This document shows, piece by piece, positions 21,547-32,479 of a stretch of DNA of 64,000 nucleotides. Within the stretch, counting starts at the first letter, position 1, and each line of letters starts with the position of its first letter. This DNA is from Stomoxys calcitrans (lineage: Eukaryota > Arthropoda > Insecta > Diptera > Muscidae). A program made the position numbers and the translations under genes. Under the pieces are notes generated by a model. That model saw only the letters and a program-made list of their open reading frames with translations. It did no database searches and had not been told where the DNA came from. The DNA is taken from the NCBI RefSeq assembly GCF_963082655.1, contig NC_081554.1:45008291-45072290 (forward strand), in the 5' to 3' direction.

Positions 21547-22719
21547 TTATTCTTCTTCTTCAATTTTCAAATGTGTTCCTCTGCTGACCCATCTTTTAAG
21601 ATCGACATATCCCAAGCCTGCCGAAATGTAACTTTTAGTAAGTAAATTGTTAGTTAACTTTTTTACCGTAGTGCTAATGCCTAGAACCTCCGGCACTTTT
21701 ATGATTGACGTCGGTTTTACATTATTGAAAGCACCTTTAATGTCAAGAAATGCTACCATTCTATATTCCTTGACAGCGAGCGAACCCTCTATGTAGGCGA
21801 CTAAGTCGTGAAGCGCTGTTTCAGTGGACTTGCCCTTGCTGTATGCAGGAGACAGGCGATCCCCAGGGCTCTTTACCCTAAAATATATTCCTATCAACTT
21901 CTCTAGAGCCTTCAGCATAAAGGATGAGACACTAATAGGACGAAAAAATTTCGCGTACGTGTGGTAAGGTTTTCATGCTTTTGGGGTGAAAATGACCTTT
22001 GTGTGCCTCCATCCCACAGGATGGAACGCTGATACAATCTTTAAGCCAAATATTTAGTTTTCAGAGTCCGCCAGGAGTTCATCTTCACAAAATTCTTGCG
22101 CATCCAGGGGTAGCTGTGAAAGTCGTGGGGTCTGTCTTTGTTAGGATACTGGGCACTTGCGGTATGGACGATTTCTCCTTAGATGTTTATTAGCTGCTGC
22201 TGTCAAAGTTTCTTTTGAGTTCCGTGCCTCCCCGCTATTGCACACCTTAAGCTCAATCCAACTTGATGATCCACCCACTCATAGTGTGTCAGGTCCCGTC
22301 TCGACCTCTTCCCCTCCTCTTTCGATCGTGGCAGGGTGATATCCAGTCTCCTGCTATCCGCTAGACTTTAGCGATGTGGTTGATAGTTCCTCATGTAAGT
22401 TTTCAGCAACAACTGCTGTGTCCTCCCCTGATTCGCCAAGCCCACCGCTTCTAAAGACTTTCAGTCTCAGCTTATTGAATCCGTAGGACACAACTCCTTC
22501 AGATTTGTTGGGTATGTAAGCCATGTCTCCGGTCATCATCAGCCTCATCCAGTCTACCAATCTTGCAGTTAGTTGTTGAAAGATTGGAATTACGTTCCCT
22601 TAGTCTCCCAAGTATGGATTCAGGACCTGAAGGAATCCTTGGAATCAACGCTTGGGTGCCATTGGTCGAAAAGGAATATTTTCCTTCTTGACTAAATCTA
22701 GTGCTGCGCCTGGCCAGAG
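21547..22719 (-). mobile_element. Family B relic, APE-RT linker and RT fingers
   Basis: On the minus strand the linker begins about 22719 (LARRSTRFSQEGKYSFSTNG-like), then VIFTPKA, a damaged PISVSSFMLKALEKLIGIYF, YSKGKSTETALHDLVAYIEG, MVAFLDIKGAFNNVKPTSII and YVDLKRWVSRGTHLK. AFLDIKGAFNNV carries the RT motif A aspartate. The frame stops at RGT, just before the PQGGVLSP box. The start word (CTGGCCAG...CTAGATTTAGTC) is shared, in the other orientation, with 24896. Confidence 0.78.
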
Positions 22720-22721
22720 AT

Positions 22722-24070
22722 TTAGCTATCTCCGTCCATGTCCGTCCGTCTGTCCGTCTGTCCGTCCGTCCGTCCGTCTGTATGTCGAAAGCACGCTAAC
22801 TTCCGAAGGAGTAAAGCTAGCCGCTTGAAATTTTCCACAAATACTTCTTATTAGTGTAGGTCGGTTGGTATTGTAAATGGCCCATATCGGTCCATATTTT
22901 GATATAGCTGCCATATAAACCGATCTTGGGTCTTGACTTCTTGAGCCTCTAGAGTGCGCAATTCTTATCCGAATGGGATGAAATTTTGCACGACGTGTTT
23001 TGTTATGATATCCAACAACTGTGCTAAGTATGGTTAGAATCGGTTCATAACCTGATATAGCTGCCATATAAACCGATCTTGGGTCTTGACTTCTTGAGCC
23101 TCTAGCGTGCGCAATTCTTATCCGATCAAAATGAAATTTTGCACGACGTGTTTTGTTATTATATCCAACAATTGTGCCAAGTATGGTTCAAATCGGCCCA
23201 TAACCTGATATAGCTGCCATATAAACCGATCTGAGGTCTTGACTTCTTGAGCCTCTAGAGGGCGCAATTCTTATCCGATTGGAATGAAATTTCGCACGAC
23301 GTGTTTTGTTATGATACCTAACAACTGTGCCAAGTATGGTTTAAATCGGTCCATAACCTGATATAGCTGCCATATAAACCGATCTTGGGTCTTGACTTCT
23401 TGAGCCTCTAGAGGGCACAATTCTTATCCGATTTGAATGAATTTTTGCACGAAGTATTTCGTTATGATATCCAAAAACTGTGCCAAGTATGGTTGAAATC
23501 GGTCCATAACCTGATATAGCTGTCATATAAACAGATCTGGGGATTTGACTTCTTGAGCTTTTAGAGGGCGCAATTCCTATCCGATTTGGCTGAAATTTTG
23601 CATGACGTATTTTATTTTTACTTTCAACAACTGTGTCAAATAAGGTTCAAATCGGTTCATAACCTGATATAGCTGCCATATAAACCGATCTGGGATCTTG
23701 ACTTCTTGACCTCTAGAGGTCGCAATTATTATCCGATATGCCTGAAATTTTGTACAACGGATCCTCTCATGACCATCAACAAACGTGTTTATTATGGTCT
23801 GAATCGGTCTATAGCCCGATACAGATCCCATATAAATCGTTCTCTCTTATACGAATTGGCTGAAATTTTACACAGGTCTCCAACATATAATTTAATTGTG
23901 GTCCGAACCGGACCATATCTTGATATCGTTTTAATAGCAGAGCAACTCTTTTCTTATATCCTTTTTTGCCTAAGAAGAGATGCCGGGAAAAGAACTCGAC
24001 AAATGCGATCCATGGTGGAGGGTATATAAGATTCGGCCCGGCCGAACTTAGCACGCTTTTACTTGTTTTT
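22722..24070 (+). mobile_element. DINE-1/Helentron-like H1 element, 5' end lost
   Basis: Starts in the GTCC/GTCT tract (22735-22785), followed by CGAAAGCACGCTAACTTCCG and tandem units anchored by GATATAGCTGCCATATAAAC at 22901, 23054, 23208, 23360, 23512 and 23664, a strict 152-154 bp period. The 3' end has ATGGTGGAGGGTATATAAG, the hairpin TTCGGCCCGGCCGAA at 24032-24046 and ACTTGTTTTT. Closely similar to 29100-30605. It interrupts or borders the 5' end of family B. Confidence 0.88.
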
Positions 24071-24895
24071 TAACTGGCACTGCCACACTTAGTGTTTTTT
24101 TTACATATTGTTTGTAGAACAGACTACTTGGCTTTTGAGTTTTGAATACTGTGCACTGCAACGACCATTACTCGCTCGCATGTACAAATTGGACGGGTAA
24201 TTAAATTTGTAGGTATAACAGCGACTTTGAGATTTTAATTCGACGACCATCGTGAAACACACAGAGAACTAAAGCATTTTAATTTAAATGCCTGAAGAAA
24301 GAAAATACCCAGCCTTATGTTCAACAGCATGGAAAAGGGATAATTTAAATTTGTTTTGCAGTTGCCGTCTTTATTATCCCAAAGGCTGTTGCACTGCCTG
24401 GTCATTGTTGCCGCTTGGGGCATGTAGAGACCTATTGCGCTCCCTATGTTACAAAACTATGAAATTGGTAAATCCCTAACCATTTTTATGGTTGTCAATA
24501 AATTTCCCGTTTTGGGATAATGTTGTAGATAAGATGGTATAGAAAAGGACACCGCGGTGGTCAATGTTGTTGGAGAATAACAGAAGGCCGTGATTGGCAT
24601 ACATCTTAGGTGGATAAGTTAGAGCAGCAGTCTAGACTCAACAAGACAATTTAAGTTCATATCAATTTTACAATCAACCAAAGTCTTTAGTGAGAATCGA
24701 ACCCTTGCTCGGTAAACCAAGCACCCTGGCAAATCTTCTAATAGGGCGAAAATTTTACACTTTAACTCCCATTGCTTTTTTTAGGCAACAATCCAGAACA
24801 GGGTTTAAATGACTTATTTTTAGGGTTTAATCCTTGGGTTTTTTATTTAAAGATTTTTGCCAGATCGTTGCACCATAAAAAAGTTTGGTGAGATC
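24071..24895. other. Low-repeat DNA, nothing assigned
   Basis: No gene, RNA or recognised repeat is seen between the H1 hairpin end and the next family B relic. Confidence 0.3.
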
Positions 24896-25640
24896 TGGCC
24901 AGATGCAGCGCTAGATTTAGTCAAGAAGGAAGTTATATTCGACCAATGGTGCATGCTTGGAAACCTATGATTCCCGCAGATCCTGAACCCATACTTGGAA
25001 GACTAAAATAGAATTGGAAGAAGAAAATACTGCAGATGTTGTTCCTCGGCTAAAGAGAAGAAAGGCGGATTGGAATAAATTTCGGCACATATTGTGCTCG
25101 CCTATCGCTTCTATACCAGGAAAGGAAGTGCCAACTGCAGAGAATATAGATGTAATGGTCAAGCGGATCACAAAGGCCTTGAATGACTCGCTTGTGTCAG
25201 AATGTTCTAGGGCACAGCTGGTTGGTCTAAGGAAGGACTGCAGAAAACTCTTTAACAGAGCAAAAGCCACAAGAGCACCACACGATTGGGACATCTATAA
25301 GGCTGAGCTAAGAAAATAGAAGGGCGAGCTGAGAAAGTCCTTCTATTTTCTTAGCTCAGCCTTATAGATGTCCCAATCGTGTGGTGCTCTTGTGGCTTTT
25401 GCTCTGTTAAAGAGTTTTCTGAAGTCCTTCCTTAGACCAACCATCTGTGCACTAGAACAGAACAAATCCTAGGTGGAATTCTGTAGCTACGTGGAGGATA
25501 CAAGCTAAGGGAGATTCTGTTCTCGAGGCCTATTACGGTGGGCTATATTCAGAAGTCCGTGAATGTATAGACAATGTCCAGTAAGGAAACACTGGAGCTA
25601 CTCGTTGATACACATTTCCCGGGAAATTCTCCAACGGACA
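24896..25640 (+). mobile_element. Family B relic, APE-RT linker with inverted duplication
   Basis: VVPRLKRRKADWNKFRHILC, LNDSLVSECSRAQLVGLRKD and CRKLFNRAKATRAPHDWDIY belong to the region between endonuclease and RT. After 25323 the sequence turns back on itself (see the inverted repeat entry), then continues as SSKETLELLVDTHFPGNSPT-like residues near 25575-25640. Frames are broken. RT is missing; RNase H follows at 25690. Confidence 0.75.
25204..25458. repeat. 120-bp inverted repeat with 15-bp spacer
   Basis: Left arm 25204-25323 and right arm 25339-25458 are near-perfect reverse complements (GTTCTAGGGCACAG... versus ...CTGTGCACTAGAAC), spaced by GCGAGCTGAGAAAGT. The arms are family B linker sequence. 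A transcript would form a long hairpin. Confidence 0.92.
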
Positions 25641-25644
25641 ACGT

Positions 25645-25692
25645 TCCGCCAGAAGAGTTTGCTCCTGTTCCTTAGTGGAATGTTCATGGGCA
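25645..25692 (+). mobile_element. SINE 3' tail fragment
   Basis: GAGTTTGCTCCTGTTCCTTAG and TGGAATGTTCATGGGCAAAA match the far 3' end of the SINE at 34746 (34995-35042). It sits at the junction between the two family B parts. Confidence 0.6.
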
Positions 25693-26138
25693 AAATTTGC
25701 ATTGTAATGCGGACGAGCTTGCGAGACAAGGAACTACCCTACACATTCCAGGGATACTGGAATCTGTTGGTATGCCTCTAGCGACATGTAAGCTAAGTTT
25801 TTCAACTATGTGGCCTTATCTATACTTGAAGATGTCTACCGCCTTGCTGTCACTGGCTAGAACAGAAGTCTCAGTCATTGTGACCGTCATGACAGGTCAT
25901 TGTCTAATCGGAGAACATGCTGAAGGTTGCCAGTAACGACTTTTGCAGAAGCTGTGAGGACCTCAAAGAAGAAGAGACCATAGAATACCTTCCGGGTGTG
26001 TGTCCCGCACTGGCAGTCAGAAGGAGTTCCACTTTAGGTTCTCATTTCTTTGAGAACCTGCCTGATTTAGCGGATGTGAAGATTGGGCTTTTTAAAGCGA
26101 TCTGGATGGTTGAACGTTAAGAACTAGAAGGCATTGTC
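25693..26138 (+). mobile_element. Family B relic, RNase H end and zinc knuckle
   Basis: NADELARQGTTLHIPGILES, VGMPLATCKLSFSTMWPYLY, ARTEVSVIVTVMTGHCLIGE, then in another frame VASNDFCRSCEDLKEEETIE and LGSHFFENLPDLADVKIGLF. The last RNase H Asp (NADEL) and a CRSCE...CPA knuckle are visible, with one frameshift near 25915. Ends where H2 starts. Confidence 0.8.
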
Positions 26139-26139
26139 C

Positions 26140-27795
26140 TTTTTATACACCACCACACCACCACTGTGGTACAGGGTATTATAGATTTTTGCATTTGTTT
26201 GCAACGCTAAGAAGGCCAGGAGCTAGACTCATTGATAAGTATACCGATCGACTCAGAATGAATTTCTGATTCAAATTGGGCATGTCCGTCTGTCCGGTTG
26301 TCCATCTGTGTGTCTATTTATTCTTGTAATCAAAGTGCAGGTCGTATTTGTTGTCCGATTGTAACGAAATTTTGCATATGTCACTTTATCGGCTCAAGGA
26401 CAAACGCTATTGATTTAGAAACAAATCGGTTCAGATTTAGATGTAGCTCCCATATATATGTATCGCCCGATTTACACTTAAATGGCCGTAGGAACTAGAA
26501 TTTTCAACCGATCTGCACAAAATTTTGCACGAATTGTTTTCTTGCTGATCTTAACATAATTGCATTTTACCAAAATTGGTTCAGATTTAGATATAGCTCC
26601 CATATATATGTATCGCCCGATTTACACTTAAATGGCCGTAGTAGCTACAATTTTCAACCAATCTGCACAAAATTTGGCACGTACTGTTTTGTTACTGATC
26701 TCAATATATCTGCAAACTTTCATCAAAATCGGTTCAGATTTAGATATAGCTCCCACATATATCTTTCATCCGATATTGACTTTTAAGGCTGTAGAAGCCA
26801 CAATTTTTTACCGATTTTTACAGACGTCTATTTGACGTCTCTATGTTTGTGTAGAATTTCATAAAAATCGCTCCAGATTTATATATAGCTCCCATATATA
26901 TGTATCGCCCGATTTGCACTTAAATGGCCTTAGTAGCTAAAATGTTGATCTTAACATATCTGGAAAATTTCATCAAAATCGGTTCAGATTTAGATATAGC
27001 TCCCATATATATCTTTCATACGATTTGAACTAAAGGGTGATTTTTTTGAGGTTAGGATTTTCATGCATTAGTATTTGACAGATCACGTGGGATTTCAGAC
27101 ATGGTGTCAAAGAGAAAGATGCTCAGTATGCTTTGACATTTCATCATGAAAAGACTTACTAACGAGCAACGCTTGCAAATCATTGAATTTTATTACCAAA
27201 ATCAGTGTTCGGTTCGAAATGTGTTCAAATTTTGACAAATTTTGTTCAGCGATGAGGCTCATTTCTGGTTGAATGGCTACGTAAATAAGCAAAATTGCCG
27301 CATTTGGAGTGAAGAGCAACCAGAAGCCGTTCAAGAACTGCCCATGCATCCCGAAAAATGCACTGTTTGGTGTGGTTTGTACGCTGGTGGAATCATTGGA
27401 CCGTATTTTTTCAAAGATGCTGTTGGACGCAACGTTACGGTGAATGAACACATTTCGAACCGAACACTGATTTTGGTAATAAAATTCAATGATTTGCAAG
27501 CGTTGCTCGTTAGTAAGTCTATTCATGATGAAATGTCAAAGCATACTGAGCATCTTTCTCTTTGACACCATGTCTGAAATCCCACGTGATCTGTCAAATA
27601 CTAATGCATGAAAATCCTAACCTCAAAAAAATCACCCTTTATTAAGGCTGTAGAAGCCGCAAATATGGTCCAATTTTTACCAAATTTGGCGTGGAGTCGT
27701 TTTTGTGAAGTCTCAATATATGTGAAAAATTTCATAAAAATCGGTTCACATTAAGATATAGCTCCCATATATATCTTTCATCCGGTTAGAACTAT
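26140..27795 (+). mobile_element. DINE-1/Helentron-like H2 element, 3'-truncated, split by mariner
   Basis: 5' end TTTTATACACCACCACACCA then ACTGTGGTACAGGGTATTAT, a palindromic start. A GTCTGTCC stretch lies at 26287-26310, followed by units of about 150-155 bp with TTCAGATTTAGATATAGCTC and CCCATATATATG. A 607-bp mariner lies at 27033-27639. The hairpin 3' end is absent; H1 in reverse begins at about 27800. Confidence 0.82.
27033..27639 (+). mobile_element. 607-bp mariner foldback derivative, copy 1
   Basis: TA duplications at 27031-27032 and 27640-27641 flank inverted repeats of 194 bp (27033-27226 and 27446-27639) starting AAGGGTGATTTTTTTGAGG. Both arms encode MNRLTNEQRLQIIEFYYQNQ, a transposase N-terminus. 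The 219-bp centre encodes FSDEAHFWLNGYVNKQNCRI and ELPMHPEKCTVWCGLYAGGI, around the first catalytic Asp of a mariner DDD transposase (rosa-like by my recollection, unverified). The second and third catalytic residues are absent, so it is non-autonomous. A 139-codon frame on the minus strand is an artefact of reading from one arm into antisense. Confidence 0.95.
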
Positions 27796-27799
27796 TAAA

Positions 27800-28588
27800 G
27801 TTCTAATCGGAGGCTCAAGAAGTCAAGATCCCAGATCGGTTTATATGACAGCTATATCAGGTTATGGACCGATTTCAACCATACTTGGCACAGTTGTTGG
27901 ATATCATACCGAAATACTTCGTGCAAAAATTCATTCCAATCGGATAAGAATTGCGCCCTCTAGAGGCTCAAGAAGTCAAGATCCCAGATCGGTTTATATG
28001 GCGGCTATATGAGGTTATGGACCGATTTGAACCATACTTGGCACAGTATGGTCATAACAAAACACGTCGTGCAAAATTTCATACCAATCGGATAAGAATT
28101 GCGCACTCTATAGGCTCAAGAAGTCAAGATCCAAAATCGGTTTATATGGCAGCTATATCAGGTTATTGACCGATTTGTATCTAATTTACCACAGTTGATG
28201 GAAGTCACAGCAAAACACGTCGTGCAAAATTTCATTTCAATCGGATAAGAATTGCGTCCTCTAGAGGCTTAAGAAGTCAAGATTCCAGATTGGTTTATAT
28301 GGCAGCTATATCAGGTTATTGACCGATTTGAACCTAATTTAGCACAGATGTTGAAAGTCATAGCAAAACATGTCGTGCAAAATTTCATTCCAATCGGATA
28401 AGAATTGCACCCTCTAGAGGCTCAAGAGGTCAAGATTCCAGATCTGTTTATATGGCAGCTATATCAAAACATAGACCGATATGGCCCATTTTCAATCCCA
28501 ACCGACCTACACTAATAAGAAGTATTTGTGCAAAATTTCAAGCGGCTAGCTTTACTCCTTCGAAAGTTAGCGTGCTTTCGACAGATAT
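27800..28588 (-). mobile_element. H1 fragment in reverse orientation
   Basis: Five units of about 150 bp with CCTCTAGAGGCTCAAGAAGT and TATATGGCAGCTATATCAGG. It ends in CGAAAGTTAGCGTGCTTTCG, the inverse of the sequence next to the GTCY tract in forward H1 copies. It abuts a forward H1 fragment at 28590, giving a head-to-head junction. Confidence 0.82.
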
Positions 28589-28589
28589 C

Positions 28590-28970
28590 CATTGATATCC
28601 AACAACTGTGACAAGTATGGTTCAAATCGGTTCATAACCTGATATAGTTGCCATATAAACCGATCTGGGATATTGACTTCTTGAGCCCCTAGAGGTCGCA
28701 ATTATTATCCGATTTGCCTGATTTGCCGATTTTGTACGACGGATCCTCTCATGACCATCAACATACGCGTTTATTATGGTCTGAATCAGTCTATAGCCCG
28801 ATACAGCTCCCATTTAAACCGATCTCTCTATTTTACTTCTTCAGCCCCCAAAGGGCGCAATTCTTATTCGAATTGGCTGACATTTTACACAGGTCTCCAC
28901 ATATAATTTAATTGTGGTCCAAATCGGACCATATCTTAATATCGCAGATCAAATCTTTTCTTGTATCCTT
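28590..28970 (+). mobile_element. H1 fragment, forward
   Basis: Two to three units leading to the distal H1 region (CTCATGACCATCAACATACG, TTAATTGTGGTCC) as at 23770-23900, cut before the hairpin by the next H1 at 28971. Confidence 0.75.
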
Positions 28971-30605
28971 TTTATACCCTCCACCATAAGATGGGGGGTA
29001 TACTAATTTCGTCATTCTGTTTGTAACTACTCGAAATATTCGTCTGAGACCCCATAAAGTATATATATTCTTGATCGTCGCGACATTTTATGCCGATCTA
29101 GCCATGTCCGTCCGTCCGTCCGTCCGTCTGTCTGTCGAAAGCACGCTAACTTCCGAAGGAGTAAAGCTAGCCGCTTGAAATTTTGCACAAATACTTCTTA
29201 TTAGTGTAGGTCGGTTGGTATTGTAAATGGGCCGTATCGGTCCATGTTTTGATATAGCTGCCATATAAACCGATCTTGGGTCTTGACTTCTTGAGCCTCT
29301 ACAGTGCGCAATTCTTATCCGATTGGAATGAAATTTTGCACGACGTGTTTTGTTATGATATCCAACAACTGTGCCAAGTATAGTTCAAATCGGTCCATAA
29401 CCTGATATAGCTGCCATATAAACCGATCTTGGGTCTTGACTTCTTGAGCCTCTAGCGTGCGCAATTCTTATCCGATCTGAATGAAATTTTGCACGACGTG
29501 TTTTGTTATGATATCCAACAACTGTGCCAAGTATAGTTCAAATCGGTATATAACCTGATATAGCTGCCATATAAACCGATCTTGGGTCTTGACTTCTTGA
29601 GCCTCTAGAGGGCGCAATTTTTATCCGATTGGAATGAAATTTTGCACAACGTGTTTTGTTGTTATATCCAACAACTGTGCCAAGTTTGGTTCAAATCGGT
29701 CCATAACCTGATATAGCTGCCATATAATCCGATCTTGGGTCTTGACTTTTGAGCCACTAGAGGGCGCAATTCTTATCCGATTAGAATGGAATTTTGCACG
29801 ACGTGTTTTGTTATGATATCCAACAACTGTGCCAAGTATGGTTCAAATCGGCTCATAACCTGATATAGCTGCCATATAAAACGATCTTGGGTCTTGACTT
29901 CTTGAGCCTCTAGAGGGCACAATTCTTATCCGATTTGAATGAATTTTTGCACGAAGTATTTCGTTATGATATTCAACAACTGTGCCAAGTATAGTTGAAA
30001 TCGGTCTATAACCTGATATAGCTGTCATATAAACAGATCTTGGGATTTGACTTCTTGAGCTTCTAGAGGGCGCAATTCCTATCCGATTTGGCTAAAATTT
30101 TGCATGACGTATTTTATTTTTACTTTCAACAACTGTGTCAAATAAGGTTCAAATCGGTTCATAACCTGATATAGCTGCCATATAAACCGATCTGGGATCT
30201 TGACTTCTTGACCCCTAGAGGTCGCAATATTATCCGATATGCCTGAAATTTTGTACGATGGATCCTCTCATGACCATCAACAAACGTGTTTATTATGGTC
30301 TGAATCGGTCTATAGCCCGATACAGATCCCATATAAATCGTTCTCTCTATTTTACTTCGTGAGCCCCAATGGTCGCAATTTTTATACGAATTGGCTGAAA
30401 TTTTACACAGGTCTCCAACATATAATTTAATTGTGGTCCGAACCGGACCATATCTTGAAATCGTTTTAATAGCAGAGCAACTCTTTTCTTATATCCTTTT
30501 TTTTGCCTAAGAAGAGATGCCGGGAAAAAAAAACTCGACAAATGCGATCCATGGTGGAGGGTATATAAGATTCGGCCCGGCCGAACTTAGCACGCTTTTA
30601 CTTGT
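28971..30605 (+). mobile_element. DINE-1/Helentron-like H1 element, most complete copy
   Basis: 5' end TTTATACCCTCCACCAT at 28971, GTCC/GTCT tract at 29106-29133, then six to seven units of about 152 bp anchored by GATATAGCTGCCATATA, a distal non-repetitive part and the 3' end ATGGTGGAGGGTATATAAG, hairpin TTCGGCCCGGCCGAA at 30571-30585 and TTTACTTGTTTT. ATACCCTCCACCAT near the 5' end is the inverse of ATGGTGGAGGGTAT near the 3' end: a 14-bp sub-terminal inverted repeat. This combination is the diagnostic layout of DINE-1/Helentron-associated elements. Non-coding. Confidence 0.9.
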
Positions 30606-30708
30606 TTTGCCTAAGAAGAGGTGACGGGTAAAGAACTCGACAAATGCGATTCATGGTGGAGGCTACATTAGATTCGGCCCGGCCGAACTTAGCACGATTT
30701 ACTTGTTT
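30606..30708 (+). mobile_element. Extra H1 3' end in tandem
   Basis: GCCTAAGAAGAGGTGACGGG starts a second copy of the last roughly 100 bp of H1, with its own hairpin TTCGGCCCGGCCGAA at 30673-30687 and ACTTGTTTTT. It directly follows the first end. Confidence 0.88.
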
Positions 30709-31522
30709 TTCAATAGTTTCAAAGTTTTTGATTTGGATTTCCTACCAATTTTTAATGAATTCCCCAAATTCATTTTCCAGATTTGTCTCAATTTCCCCAA
30801 TTCAATTGTAGATGTCTTTTTTTAATCGATTTGATATATCTTTGCGATTTTTGTCATTTGAACCATATTCAACTTTATTACATTTTCATGGAACCCTTGG
30901 ATATTATTTCACATAGTATGGTAGAGGATTTTGCTGGCTTTTCGTAAGGGGTAACTGCTGTTTTATGGCATGTTAAGACAAATGTTTATGTGTGTGAATG
31001 AAAGCAAAGTTTATACAGTCACATATTTCTAACCAACTATGGCATTGTACATTTCTCACCCTCCTGCAAGTGGATTTTATCCTACATTACATTCAAGAGT
31101 TTGGGATATTGAAAATGTTTTGCTATTGGCCATAAAACATGGTTGCTTAACCATTTACTTGCAACTCCAGGAAAATAGTTGCTATAGGATTTCTGTTTTT
31201 AAATGCCAAAAGAAAATTGATTACAATATTTCTCCTTTGGGGTCATAGCAAACGAACGGAAGTCATTGTAATAAAGCCATAAATAAAAAAAAAACGATTG
31301 GTATTGGGCACTTTGTGTGTGAGAGCAGAGCAGAGGGGGGAGTACCAAGTTATATCAAAATAAACCTTTAGTAGTGCTTGTGGCTAAATTTAATAAATTG
31401 GAATTTTTGATCGAAAAAAAAAACTGTATACACTAAGGGTAAGATATTGCGAACAATAAACGTAGCGGGGATTCAACAAATTTTCACCAAGTTTCAAAAT
31501 TTCAATTGAAAAATTTTCAAAG
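30709..31522. other. Low-repeat AT-rich DNA
   Basis: No supported gene. A 69-codon frame at 31039-31248 has no recognisable family features. Simple A-rich runs occur near 31282 and 31418. Confidence 0.3.
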
Positions 31523-31524
31523 AC

Positions 31525-32475
31525 TAAGGTAAGGTTAGGTAAGCGGCGTTCCAAGCGCCTCGATCTTCTGCACTCATTCTAAAATCTCTGACACCAAGTT
31601 TCGAGGTGTCTCCCACCACTTGATCTTTCCATCGGGCTTTTGGTCTTGCCGGTTTGCGTCTACCACCGTGTTTGCCTTCAAAAGACTTCTTTGCTGGAGC
31701 TTCTTCACACATTCTGACAACATGACCTAGCCAACGCAGCCGTTGTATTTTAATACGTGTAACTATGCTATCTTTGCTCATACAGCTCGTGGTTCATACG
31801 TCTCCAATATTCTCCATTAACGCAAACCGGTCCATATGTGTTATGAAGTACCTTTCTCTCAAACACTCCAAATACTCCATGCACTGCCTCGTTTGCTTTC
31901 ACAAGCACCCATGCTCCAGAACCATATAACAGCACGGGTAGTATCAGTGTCTTTTATAGTGTAATCTTCGACTGTTGAGGGGTGGCCTTGTTTCTAAACT
32001 GCCTACTCAATCCAAAATAGCATCTGTTCGCCAGTATTATTCTTCGCTTAATCTCAAAACTGGTGTCACTCGTTTCGGTAACGGCGGTGCCGAGGTAGAT
32101 AAAGTTACTGACTGTCTCAAAGTTGTGGTTCCCAACTTTCTCCATTTTCTTTATCTGCTCGGTTGTGCAAGGCTTTTTGGGAGCTGAAACCATCCATTTC
32201 GTCCTATCTCCATTTACTGCCAGACCCATTTTCACTGACTCTCTTTCGATTCTTTCAAAGGCTGCAGTTACTACTTCCAGTGAACGACCTATAATGTCGA
32301 TGTCGTCGCCATAGGCGAGAGTAGCATGTGTTCTCTTGTGATTAGTTTGCCATATCTATTCACATCTGCATTTCGTATAATCTTCTCCAGCAGGATATTA
32401 AAGAGATCACACGATAGGCTGTCTCCTTGTCGGAAACCTGCCATCAGACGCACTTAGACATTTTCGTCCACTGTG
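31525..32475 (-). mobile_element. RTE-like non-LTR relic, RT palm to 3' end (family D)
   Basis: On the minus strand: a degraded FRQGDSLSCDLFN box near 32440-32400, KMGLAVNGDRTKWMVSAPKK, VSNFIYLGTAVTETSDTSFE, IKRRIILANRCYFGLSRQFR, YGSGAWVLVKANEAVHGVFG-like, and C-terminal IQRLRWLGHVVRMCEEAPAK with GRRKPARPKARWKDQVVGDT. These are typical of RTE-clade reverse transcriptases. The 3' end passes into TTACCTAACCTTACCTTAG. Catalytic box and upstream domains are lost or frameshifted. Confidence 0.85.
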
Positions 32476-32479
32476 ATAT

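Noticed and set aside
22901..23700. CRISPR-like regular array
   Set aside because: Units are 152 bp and repeated along their whole length with no short repeat/unique spacer pattern; eukaryotic minisatellite.
27107..27526. 139-codon frame starting MNRLTNEQRLQI
   Set aside because: It starts in one inverted arm of the 607-bp mariner and continues into antisense of the transposase core; not a real protein. The same applies to 52694-53113.
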